A DNA stretch of 7,719 nt from Candidatus Cloacimonadota bacterium (GTDB lineage: Bacteria; Cloacimonadota; Cloacimonadia; Cloacimonadales; WRIO01), in assembly GCA_023230175.1 (NCBI GenBank), contig JALNXV010000163.1:1-7719 (forward strand), in the 5' to 3' direction. This document shows, in pieces, positions 1 through 6,057 of this stretch (position 1 is the first letter of the stretch; every line of letters begins with the position of its first letter). A model generated the notes under the pieces. It was not told the DNA's origin, made no database searches, and saw only the letters and a list, made by a program, of their open reading frames with translations. Position numbers and translations under genes: made by a program.

Positions 1-582
1 CAAAACTATATCAATTTTATCCGCCTTAGCTCTTAATAATCCGTCATAAATTACTGAAGAAGGGTCAGCTCCTTCATCTTTCCTAAAAATGGGAATATCT
101 GATCTTTGTGCCCAAATCGTTAACTGCTCAACAGCTGCAGCTCTAAAAGTATCAGCAGCTATCAATAATACTGATTTACCTCTTTTTTTAAATTGATTAG
201 CAATCTTACCTATAGAAGTGGTTTTACCTGTACCATTCACTCCTACAATTAACATAATATGGGGAATGTCAGACTTAATATCGAAAAATGAAGTAGAATT
301 TTCATAATCTTGTATGAGTTTATTTTTTATAATTTCAAACAAAATATTTTGAACTTCAATAGATTCTTTAATGTTTTTTACTCTTATTTCGTCTCTTAAT
401 TCTTCAATTATATCATAAGATAATTCTGCACCTACATCAGCTTGAATTAATATTTCTTCTAAATCTTCCATTAATGCTTCATCGATTTTAGGCCTTAATG
501 CAAGTGTTTCAGCAATTTTACCGACAAAACTATTTCTTGTCTTTGCAATTTTATCCTTTAATGACTTTACAAAAGATAACAT
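1..582 (-). CDS. ftsY: Signal recognition particle receptor FtsY (N-terminal part, 3' end outside window)
   Basis: SRP-receptor GTPase, which docks ribosome-SRP complexes at the inner membrane for co-translational insertion of membrane proteins. 194 codons are visible without a stop; the C-terminal half of the G domain lies beyond the window edge. Residues 1-100 or so form the helical N domain, with little of the long acidic A domain seen in E. coli FtsY. The P-loop (G1) GVNGTGKTT is at 114-122 and the DTFRAAAVEQL motif (G2/insertion box) at 144-154. FtsY rather than Ffh is supported by the short basic N-terminus (MLSFVKSLKDKI), the LEEILIQADVG segment and the GVNGTGKTT form of the P-loop. 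The ATG at 582 follows a purine-rich AAGGAAAAG. It starts just 21 bases beyond the rpsT terminator T-run, so it may depend on read-through from rpsT or on a promoter hidden in that region. Identity is secure; the missing part is only the window cut. Confidence 0.96.
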   Translation of the reverse strand, partial: MLSFVKSLKDKIAKTRNSFVGKIAETLALRPKIDEALMEDLEEILIQADVGAELSYDIIEELRDEIRVKNIKESIEVQNILFEIIKNKLIQDYENSTSFFDIKSDIPHIMLIVGVNGTGKTTSIGKIANQFKKRGKSVLLIAADTFRAAAVEQLTIWAQRSDIPIFRKDEGADPSSVIYDGLLRAKADKIDIVL

Positions 583-603
583 ACCTTTTCCTTAATTTTA
601 ATT

Positions 604-627
604 AAAAAAAGGCAGAATTAACTGCCT
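604..627 (-). terminator. Rho-independent terminator after rpsT
   Basis: On the minus strand a 6-bp stem AGGCAG/CTGCCT encloses a 6-nt loop (TTAATT) and is followed directly by seven T residues (plus-strand A-run 604-610). It lies 29 bases past the rpsT stop codon and 21 bases before the ftsY start. This is the standard shape of an intrinsic terminator. The short stem suggests termination may be incomplete, which would let some transcripts continue into ftsY. Confidence 0.8.
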
Positions 628-656
628 AAATTATTTATAATAAACTAAAAACTTAA

Positions 657-935
657 TTATTCTGATGCAGTTTCAGTTTTTTTGACTTCAGAATTAATGT
701 ATTGAGCAATTCTTGATTTTCTTCTTGAAGCAGTTCTTGCATGAATAACACCTTTTTTAGCAGCTTTATCTAATTGAGAATATACTTCTTGTAATAAATC
801 TTGTTTTTCTTTTAAATCCATTTCTGAATGCATTTTTTTAGATAATGTTTTTAAAGTCTTTCTGACATAATTATTTCTTGCTTGTCTTTTTTCATCTTGT
901 CTTAATCTTTTTTCGCATGATTTGTGATTAGGCAT
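657..935 (-). CDS. rpsT: 30S ribosomal protein S20
   Basis: Small-subunit ribosomal protein that binds 16S rRNA early in assembly. The 92-residue, highly basic, wholly helical sequence has the usual length (85-95). It has the family's N-terminal signature MPNHKSCEKRLRQ, followed by a basic QARNNYVRK segment, and the C-terminal KKGVIHARTASRRKSRIAQ motif that is the family hallmark. The ATG is preceded by a strong GGAGG ribosome binding site 10 bases upstream. The MPNHKS form (rather than the proteobacterial MANIKSA) resembles S20 of Bacteroidota/Chlorobi-like bacteria. The gene has its own promoter region upstream and a terminator downstream, as is common for rpsT. In E. coli S20 represses its own translation; nothing in the leader here proves the same. 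Confidence 0.97.
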   Translation of the reverse strand: MPNHKSCEKRLRQDEKRQARNNYVRKTLKTLSKKMHSEMDLKEKQDLLQEVYSQLDKAAKKGVIHARTASRRKSRIAQYINSEVKKTETASE

Positions 936-976
936 TTTTGATTATCCTCCAATATTTTTTATAAACTTTAGTTTCA

Positions 977-1003
977 ATATTACTTAGGGCTTTTTTTTGT
1001 CAA
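977..1003 (-). promoter_or_regulatory. Candidate sigma70-type promoter of rpsT
   Basis: On the minus strand a perfect -35 box TTGACA (plus 998-1003) lies about 65 bases before the rpsT ATG. The best -10 match is TAATAT (plus 977-982), with a short 15-base spacer; AATATT or TATTGA at 16 or 18 bases are weaker alternatives. The -35 call is convincing and the -10 assignment is uncertain. The spacer starts with a run of seven A residues. Confidence 0.5.
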
Positions 1004-1040
1004 TACTTTTTTTTAAATAAATATATTTTTATTAATTTAG

Positions 1041-1054
1041 CTTATTATAATAAG
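1041..1054. promoter_or_regulatory. Perfect 14-bp palindrome containing TATAAT, upstream of rpsT
   Basis: CTTATTATAATAAG is a perfect inverted repeat with no loop, located between the terminator of the aminopeptidase gene and the TTGACA box of rpsT. It contains a consensus -10 hexamer TATAAT on both strands. On the minus strand it could be the -10 of a second, upstream rpsT promoter (the E. coli gene also has tandem promoters), but no good -35 lies 16-18 bases before it; TTGAAT sits 21 bases away. It could also be an operator. In DNA this AT-rich, chance is a real alternative. Confidence 0.3.
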
Positions 1055-1079
1055 AATCATTGTAATAAATATTCAAAGT

Positions 1080-1115
1080 AAAAAGTGATGACAGTAATAT
1101 ACCATCATCACTTTT
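1080..1115 (-). terminator. Strong hairpin terminator after the M42 peptidase gene
   Basis: An 11-bp perfect stem (AAAAGTGATGA at 1081-1091 with TCATCACTTTT at 1105-1115) encloses a 13-nt loop. On the minus strand the stem runs into five T residues (plus A 1080-1084). It begins two bases after the TAG stop of the aminopeptidase gene, so it closes the HMA-cupin-peptidase transcription unit. The A/T flanks make it look symmetric, but no plus-strand gene ends here. Confidence 0.8.
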
Positions 1116-1117
1116 AT

Positions 1118-2173
1118 CTAAATTTGATTAATTATATCTAAGTCTTTTACTTGTTTTGCAAACTCTGATAATAATTTAACAGTACTTTCAATATCATTAA
1201 AAGATACCATTTCATTTGGACTATGCATATATCTACAAGGAATTGATACTAATAATCCTGCTGCTCCGAAACCTTCTTCATGCAATACATCTAAATCAGT
1301 TCCGGTTCTACCCGGATAAACTTCAATTTGGACAGGTATGTTATTATCTATGGCAACTTGCTTTAAAAGAGATAATAAAGCAGGATTAATTCTTGATCCT
1401 ATTGTTAATACAGGTCCTCCCCCTAGTTTAATATCACCATTTTCTTTTTCATCCATACCCGGATAATCAGAGGCAAAGGTAACATCTATGGCTACTACAA
1501 TATCGGGATTAACATAAGCAATTGCTGTTTTGGCTCCCCTTGCTCCAACTTCTTCTTGGGTACTTGATAAACTATATATGTCTGCATCAATATTTTCTTT
1601 TGAAAGATATTCTAGGATTCTTGCAACAATGTAAACACCTACCCTATTATCTAATGCTTTTGAAATAATATGATTATCATCAAAAAGATGGAATTTACCT
1701 TCCCACGATACCACATCACCTAAAGAAACCTTTTTTTCAGCTTCTTCTTTAGAATTAACACCAATATCAATCCAAAGATCACTTAATTTAATTTCCGAAG
1801 TAGAATCCTTAAGTAAATGTTTAGGCTTTCTGCCAAAAACTCCCATAATTTTTTTTTCATTATGATGGATAAAAACTCTCTGTCCGGGCAATAATATAGG
1901 ATCAATACCACCCATAGCAGAAACATATATAAACCCGTTACTATCAATATATTTCACTAACATAGAAATTTCATCTGAATGTCCTGAAAAAAGAATTTTA
2001 ACCTTACCTGAACTCTTTTTATGTGCTATTACTGACTGTAATTTACTTACTATAATGTCATCTGAATGTTGCTTAACAAATTCTTTGAAAATTCTTTGGA
2101 CTTTGAATTCTTGACCAGAAGGTCCTATTTCTTGAGTTAATTGCTCAAGAAATTTTATATTTTTTTTATTCAT
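1118..2173 (-). CDS. M42-family metallo-aminopeptidase (tetrahedral aminopeptidase / endoglucanase-M-like)
   Basis: Cytosolic two-metal (Zn/Co) aminopeptidase of the M42 family, whose members form tetrahedral dodecamers that trim peptides made by larger proteases; some are annotated FrvX or 'cellulase M'. All five metal-ligand regions are present: H65 and D67 in GHSDEIS, D175 in SKALDNRVG, the catalytic pair E207-E208 in STQEEVGARGA, D230 in VVAIDVTF and H317 in YMHSPNEMV. The 351-residue length is normal. The frame can be opened at a TTG at 2197, but the ATG at 2173 is preferred: it has an ATAGGT ribosome-binding-like stretch, begins the family-typical N-terminus (helix followed by IGPSGQE) and lies 17 bases after the cupin stop rather than overlapping it. 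It is the last gene of the HMA-cupin-peptidase unit and is followed by a strong terminator. The family is certain; the substrate is unknown. Confidence 0.93.
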   Translation of the reverse strand: MNKKNIKFLEQLTQEIGPSGQEFKVQRIFKEFVKQHSDDIIVSKLQSVIAHKKSSGKVKILFSGHSDEISMLVKYIDSNGFIYVSAMGGIDPILLPGQRVFIHHNEKKIMGVFGRKPKHLLKDSTSEIKLSDLWIDIGVNSKEEAEKKVSLGDVVSWEGKFHLFDDNHIISKALDNRVGVYIVARILEYLSKENIDADIYSLSSTQEEVGARGAKTAIAYVNPDIVVAIDVTFASDYPGMDEKENGDIKLGGGPVLTIGSRINPALLSLLKQVAIDNNIPVQIEVYPGRTGTDLDVLHEEGFGAAGLLVSIPCRYMHSPNEMVSFNDIESTVKLLSEFAKQVKDLDIINQI

Positions 2174-2190
2174 TATTATACCTATATTTG

Positions 2191-2583
2191 TTAACAATTA
2201 TTGACTTTACCGCCACCGAAAGGATTTCTTTTGGGAACTTTTTTAACTTCATTTGGTATAGAGCATAAGAAAATTAAAGGTTTATCTCCGGTATTTTTAA
2301 ATTGATGCATAAGGTTAGGATCTACATATATAACATCCCAAGGTTTCATAGGAGATTCTCCATTTTCAGTTACCAACATACCTTGACCATCTAAAACAAA
2401 AATTTCATGTTCAAAATCATGAATATGATAAGGAGTATTGCCTTCAGGAGCTACCTCAAACATTCTCATTGAAAATCTCTCAGCACCATCTTTGTTACTA
2501 ATAAGCCATCTAATTTTTGCATTTTTAGCTCCATCAACATTGACATCTTCTAAAAGTACATCACTAAATCTTACATGTTTCAT
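2191..2583 (-). CDS. Single-domain cupin protein
   Basis: A 130-residue cupin_2-type beta-barrel protein, probably metal-binding. Motif 1 provides H53 and H55 (PYHIHDFEHE) with E60 as the likely third ligand, and motif 2 provides H93 with N97 nearby (DPNLMHQFKNTG). The four usual ligands (two His, Glu, His) are therefore intact. The N-terminal 35 residues form an extra strand region and the C-terminus carries a glycine-rich GGGKVNNC tail ending in cysteine. Small cupins of this sort range from dioxygenases and isomerases to sugar or metal sensors, and the sequence does not say which. The ATG has a GGAGG four bases upstream. The gene lies 35 bases after the HMA gene and 17 before the M42 peptidase, suggesting co-transcription. 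Confidence 0.88.
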   Translation of the reverse strand: MKHVRFSDVLLEDVNVDGAKNAKIRWLISNKDGAERFSMRMFEVAPEGNTPYHIHDFEHEIFVLDGQGMLVTENGESPMKPWDVIYVDPNLMHQFKNTGDKPLIFLCSIPNEVKKVPKRNPFGGGKVNNC

Positions 2584-2618
2584 GTTTCCTCCATATATTC
2601 TTAATTCTTTTATAATTA

Positions 2619-2825
2619 TTACATTGGGTCATAACCTAACTCTTGAATCACTTTTTTTATCTGATCAAGCGTTATGACGTCAGAATCAAATTCAACTTCT
2701 ACAAGTCTATTAGGTAATTTAACAGATACTTTTTGTATTCCTTCAACCTTTTCTAAGCCATTAATTATTACTTTTCTACAATTTTCACATGTCATACCGT
2801 AAACAGTTATGAGTTTTCTAATCAT
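2619..2825 (-). CDS. Small heavy-metal-associated (HMA) domain protein, CopZ-like metallochaperone
   Basis: A free-standing 68-residue ferredoxin-like HMA domain. The metal site is GMTCENC (C13 and C16) on the first loop, followed by the usual pattern of helix, GIQKVSVKLPNRLVEVEFD strands, and a final helix and GYDP end. Such proteins carry Cu(I), or less often other soft metals, to P-type ATPases or sensors. No ATPase or copper regulator is visible here. The Tyr/Phe often found near the end of copper chaperones is present as GYDPM. The ATG follows a GGAGAG ribosome binding site. A 65-base, very AT-rich gap separates it from the upstream lipoprotein gene; it has only weak promoter-like hexamers and no terminator, so an independent start is possible but not shown. 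Confidence 0.92.
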   Translation of the reverse strand: MIRKLITVYGMTCENCRKVIINGLEKVEGIQKVSVKLPNRLVEVEFDSDVITLDQIKKVIQELGYDPM

Positions 2826-2890
2826 AATTCTCTCCTATTGTTATATATAATAAAATGTATCGTTTTAAACCAAATAAGCAAATAATATTT

Positions 2891-3181
2891 TTAGCTCTTT
2901 TTTGAGCGACTCAAAGATAATGAACCTATGGGACTAATTACAGCAATATAAAAACCAAAATCATACCACCAACCTACATTATTAATCTCATATATTGATA
3001 AATTATGATTAAAGAAACTCAAAATTAATGATAAAGGTGCAATCCAACCATGCCAGATTCCCTTAAAAAAGCCTGCAGGGTTTCCAATACTTGAAGAACC
3101 ACCTCCAGCCATACAAGATGATAATATAATCATTGATATACAATACAATAATAATAAATAGATCTTATTATTCTTAGTCAT
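2891..3181 (-). CDS. Small predicted lipoprotein with two hydrophobic segments, function unknown
   Basis: A 96-residue protein. A basic start (MTKNNK) and a hydrophobic stretch lead to a lipobox LSSC with C23 as the likely lipidation site. After a flexible GGGSSS linker come two hydrophobic or aromatic segments, about 37-57 (GFFKGIWHGWIAPL) and 69-90 (VGWWYDFGFYIAVI), separated by a short loop with NLSIYEINN. From memory, small proteins with a similar GxWHGxIAP...IYE..N.GWWYDFGF pattern occur in diverse bacteria, without an assigned function known to me. The ATG at 3181 has a GAGGGG site and overlaps the stop of the upstream gene by 8 bases, arguing for coupled translation; a TTG at 3193 is a less likely start. 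Whether C23 is really lipidated or the region is simply a first membrane helix is uncertain. Confidence 0.75.
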   Translation of the reverse strand: MTKNNKIYLLLLYCISMIILSSCMAGGGSSSIGNPAGFFKGIWHGWIAPLSLILSFFNHNLSIYEINNVGWWYDFGFYIAVISPIGSLSLSRSKKS

Positions 3182-3698
3182 TTTTCCCCTCAATATTTGG
3201 TTTTAAATAAATTAAACTCTTTACAAAATCATCTGTCTGAATATCATTTGAAAGATAAACTATATAATTAACAATCTCAAGAATATTGTTATAAGCCATA
3301 GGTATATAATACTTTTTGATTTCTTTACTATTAACATTATCATAATAATACAGAACAAAAAATTTACCTTTACCTTGATATGTTTCGAGTTTGTTAATTT
3401 TTCTCCAGTTAACTATAAGTTTCTTCTTTGCAATATATGAAAAGACTACTTTATCTTTATAAATACTGACTTTATTCAACGAAAATAAATTTCTAAATAA
3501 TGAATCAGCCGCCAAAAACATAATTATAAATGGTAATATCTTTTTAAAAGTTGAAGAATCGCCATTAATTTGGGTAAAAACTACATAAAACGAAAATACT
3601 AATAACATAAACCCTATCACAAGAGTTACATACCTCATAAATCTTGGGAATGTAAAAAATATTGGTAAATTATCTAATTCAAGAAAATCTTTATCCAT
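3174..3698 (-). CDS. Two-TM membrane protein with possible PH-like (YcxB-type) cytoplasmic domain
   Basis: A 174-residue protein not recognised with certainty. Visible features are a short N-terminal stretch, two adjacent transmembrane helices at about 21-42 (YVTLVIGFMLLVFSFYVVF) and 51-66 (KKILPFIIMFLAAD), and then a strand-rich segment at about 75-148. That segment alternates short charged turns with hydrophobic strands (VSIYKDKVVFSYIA, LIVNWRKINKLETYQGKG, FFVLYYYD, KKYYIPM) and ends in a helix at 136-150. This order is like bacterial proteins with two helices followed by a PH-like domain (YcxB/DUF304 style). The assignment is by architecture only. It starts 4 bases after the PHP stop with an AAGGAT site lying over that stop, and overlaps the lipoprotein gene, so it is most likely made together with both. 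Confidence 0.7.
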   Translation of the reverse strand: MDKDFLELDNLPIFFTFPRFMRYVTLVIGFMLLVFSFYVVFTQINGDSSTFKKILPFIIMFLAADSLFRNLFSLNKVSIYKDKVVFSYIAKKKLIVNWRKINKLETYQGKGKFFVLYYYDNVNSKEIKKYYIPMAYNNILEIVNYIVYLSNDIQTDDFVKSLIYLKPNIEGKND

Positions 3699-3702
3699 TA
3701 AA

Positions 3703-4527
3703 TTATCCTTTTATATGTCTTTTATTATATGCTTTTTTTAATTCTTTTATGCATATATCCGGTGCTGAATAATTTATATAATAAAATTCATTACCGTGAA
3801 AATCAGTACCACCGGTTCTAACTAAATTATTTTCTAATGCAATTTGTTCATAAAGCCTTGTTTGACCGTGAGCATGTGAGGCATAATAAACTTCAATTCC
3901 ATCAATACCCATATCTATACAAGTATAAACCATAGCGTCATCCGGTAATCTTCCCGGATGTGCAAGTACAGCTACTCCGCCTGCTTCTTGAATTGCTTTA
4001 ATAGCATACTCGGTATCAACACGATACTTAGGAACATAAGCAGGTGAATCATTACTCAAATATCTATCAAAGGCTTCTTTGATACTTTTAACTATACCTT
4101 TTTCAATTAAAGCTCTGGCAATATGAGGTCGTCCGATATATTTATTTTCACCTGCATAGATTAATACATCTTTCCATTCTAAGTTGATTCCTAATGTGTC
4201 AAGATTTTTCACCATTTGTTTTGCCCTACCGTATCTACTATCATAAACTTGTCTTAATAAACTATTTAATTTATCATTATTAATATCAAAATAATAAGCG
4301 AGTATATGTACTTCTGTTGTATCCAAGATTGTGCTAATTTCAGCACCGGGGATTAATTCTAATTTATATTTATTCAAATATTTTTGTGCATCAAGATAAC
4401 CTCCAAAAGTATCATGATCAGTTATTGATATATATGAATAATGATTCTCGTATGCCATACGAACTAATTCTTCAGGACTTAATTTCCCATCTGAAAAAGT
4501 TGTATGCAGGTGTAAATCGATTTTCAA
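3703..4527 (-). CDS. PHP-domain phosphoesterase of the YciV/TrpH (RNase AM-like) family
   Basis: A 274-residue stand-alone PHP hydrolase with a full set of metal ligands: H6 and H8 in DLHLHTTFSDG, D13, D37-H38 in ITDHDT, E63 in PGAEIS, H74, H135 in GRPHIARAL, H190 in VAVLAHPGR, and D242 with H244 in GGTDFHG. The GRPHIARALIEKG segment, the AYVPKY loop and the AGGVAVLAHPGR motif are those of the YciV/TrpH group. Characterised members are 5'-3' exoribonucleases maturing rRNA 5' ends or nucleoside 3',5'-bisphosphate phosphatases; which applies here is not visible. Translation must start at the TTG (4525-4527): an in-frame stop lies eight codons upstream (TAG at 4549-4551) and the first in-frame ATG would remove H6, H8 and D13. 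The TTG overlaps the ligase stop as TTGA. Nothing else in the cluster concerns RNA, so its partner pathway is open. Confidence 0.9.
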   Translation of the reverse strand: MKIDLHLHTTFSDGKLSPEELVRMAYENHYSYISITDHDTFGGYLDAQKYLNKYKLELIPGAEISTILDTTEVHILAYYFDINNDKLNSLLRQVYDSRYGRAKQMVKNLDTLGINLEWKDVLIYAGENKYIGRPHIARALIEKGIVKSIKEAFDRYLSNDSPAYVPKYRVDTEYAIKAIQEAGGVAVLAHPGRLPDDAMVYTCIDMGIDGIEVYYASHAHGQTRLYEQIALENNLVRTGGTDFHGNEFYYINYSAPDICIKELKKAYNKRHIKG

Positions 4528-6050
4528 AATTCCTCCATTTTTACATTTCTACATATTTCTTCAACAGCTCTAAAATTTATTTTACCACTTGTTGCCATTG
4601 GAAAGTCTTCAACTACGTAAAACTTTTTTGGAATAGCAATTTGTGGCAATAATTTTGATAGTTGTTTTCTTAATTGTTTATGTTTTATATCTGTTGTTGT
4701 GACTACAGCAACGATTTCAGCACCTTTAAAAGGGTCAGGAATCTCTACAGCACAACACATTGTATCATCAGGCAAAATTTGATTTAAGGCATCTTCAACA
4801 CTTACTAATGATATCATTTCACCTGCTATTTTAACAAATCTCTTTAATCTTCCTTTGTGAAATAAAAAGCCGTCTTCATCAATAAGTCCCATATCTCCGG
4901 TATCATACCAGCCATCTCGTAATCTAAATGAGGTTTCTTCAATATCATTAAAATAACCTTTCATCACCAAATCACCTTTGATTAAAATTTTACCTTCTTT
5001 ATTGTTACTTAATTCTATCCCTGATTCCAAATCTACGACCTTAACTTTAACACCCGGTAAAGGTTTGCCTACACTACCAAATTTATTATATTCCGGAGTA
5101 TTAGTGGATATTACAGGACTTGTTTCTGTTGTCCCATAACCTTCAAGCAAATCAATATTATGAATCTTTTTATATTCGTCTCTAATTTGATGTACTAATT
5201 TATCTGCTCCGGCTATGGCATATCGTATCGATTTAAAATCTCCTTTTACAGAACGTTGTAAATAACCATAAAAAAATGTAGGTGTAGAAACTAATACTGA
5301 TACTTTATATTTTTTTATAGAATTTACAATTACTTTATAGTCCAATGGATTCATTGTAGTGATTATTTTAGAGCCTAAAACGATTGGTAACCAAAAGTTA
5401 ATTGTTAAACCAAATACATGGAAAAAAGGCAAATTAGTTATAAAAATATCATTTTTACTGACCTTAAGAATTTTTTGAATAGCTTTGATATTATGCAAGA
5501 AATTTTTATGTGAAAGTTGAACTGCTTTAGGATCCTTTTCTGAACCACTGGTAAACAAAACAACTAAATCATCATTAATATTTCCTTGATATACTAGTTT
5601 TTTTATATAGCTTTCGGGCATTTGTACAAGCAATTTTGTCTTTAATTTATCAAAGATATTAACCTTTTTTGCAATATCTTCCATAAAAATCATACCCGGT
5701 ATTGGATTTAAGTTTAACTTTTCCAATAATTTTTTACTTGTAACAATAGTTTTAAAGGTGCATTTTTTTTGAGCATAATATGAGTTATTAATAGCTCCGG
5801 TAGCATAATTAATCAAAACAGGTATTTTACCGGCAAATATAATAGACATCATAGCTATCATACAACCTGAAGATGGGGGTATCATTAAACCAATATATCT
5901 ACCTTTGGAATTTTTAAAATATTTCTTTATTATTAAACTTGCTATTAATAAGTTTTCGTATGATATTTCTTTATTTGTTGATTGTTCGATAACTGCTGTT
6001 TTGTTGGGAAATCTTTTTGCTGTTTCAATGAATAAATTATGTATTAACAT
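4524..6050 (-). CDS. AMP-dependent acyl ligase resembling the acyl-ACP synthetase half of Aas
   Basis: A 508-residue member of the ANL (acyl-CoA/ACP synthetase) superfamily. It activates a carboxylic acid as acyl-AMP and transfers it to a thiol. Core motifs: phosphate loop LFTSGSEKDPKAV at 166-177, NLPFFHVFGL at 206-215, LEGYGTTETSPVIS at 302-315, WYDTGD at 381-386, GRLKRFVKIAGEMIS at 400-414 and the catalytic lysine K490 in TSGKINFR. The GRLKRF.KIAGEM.SL motif and the ending PQIAIPKKFYVVEDFPMATSGKI closely resemble the ligase domain of E. coli Aas, which loads fatty acids on ACP to re-acylate lysophospholipids, but the acyltransferase domain of Aas is absent here. The ATG at 6050 with an AGAGGT site is chosen; a TTG at 6071 would overlap the LpxH-like gene. 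Seven bases separate it from that gene. The substrate could be a fatty acid or another acid; ACP or CoA acceptor is undetermined. Confidence 0.88.
   Translation of the reverse strand: MLIHNLFIETAKRFPNKTAVIEQSTNKEISYENLLIASLIIKKYFKNSKGRYIGLMIPPSSGCMIAMMSIIFAGKIPVLINYATGAINNSYYAQKKCTFKTIVTSKKLLEKLNLNPIPGMIFMEDIAKKVNIFDKLKTKLLVQMPESYIKKLVYQGNINDDLVVLFTSGSEKDPKAVQLSHKNFLHNIKAIQKILKVSKNDIFITNLPFFHVFGLTINFWLPIVLGSKIITTMNPLDYKVIVNSIKKYKVSVLVSTPTFFYGYLQRSVKGDFKSIRYAIAGADKLVHQIRDEYKKIHNIDLLEGYGTTETSPVISTNTPEYNKFGSVGKPLPGVKVKVVDLESGIELSNNKEGKILIKGDLVMKGYFNDIEETSFRLRDGWYDTGDMGLIDEDGFLFHKGRLKRFVKIAGEMISLVSVEDALNQILPDDTMCCAVEIPDPFKGAEIVAVVTTTDIKHKQLRKQLSKLLPQIAIPKKFYVVEDFPMATSGKINFRAVEEICRNVKMEEF
4525..4536 (-). 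promoter_or_regulatory. Ribosome binding site and TTG start of the PHP gene
   Basis: GGAGG (plus 4532-4536) sits four bases before the TTG start and lies inside the last codons of the upstream ligase gene (the MEE residues). The ligase stop TGA shares bases with the start as TTGA. A strong Shine-Dalgarno joined to a weak initiator and a stop-start overlap suggests that the PHP protein is made mainly by ribosomes finishing the ligase. Confidence 0.75.
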
Positions 6051-6057
6051 ATAACCT

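Noticed and set aside
2174..2197. TTG start that would lengthen the M42 peptidase by eight residues
   Set aside because: The ATG at 2173 has a better site, fits the family N-terminus and avoids overlap with the cupin.
2438..2677. Plus-strand open frame opposite the cupin and HMA genes
   Set aside because: It lies antisense to two convincing genes, has no ribosome binding site or recognisable motif, and crosses their intergenic gap.
2826..2890. Promoter for the HMA gene in the AT-rich gap
   Set aside because: Only 3-of-6 matches to -35 boxes can be placed at proper spacing before a TATATA stretch; this is expected by chance in such AT-rich DNA.
2893..2915. Possible terminator at the end of the lipoprotein gene (GCTC...GAGC)
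   Set aside because: The stem is only 4 bp, lies inside the coding sequence and is not followed by a T-run on the transcribed strand.
4386..4652. Plus-strand open frame opposite the PHP start and the ligase end
   Set aside because: It is antisense to motif-bearing coding sequence on the minus strand, and its composition is that of a complementary-strand shadow.
5763..5770. A8 run within the ligase gene (also one at 2160-2167 in the peptidase gene) as a phase-variation or frameshift site
   Set aside because: Runs of this length are expected in AT-rich coding DNA; both genes are intact and neither encodes a surface antigen, so slippage control is not supported.
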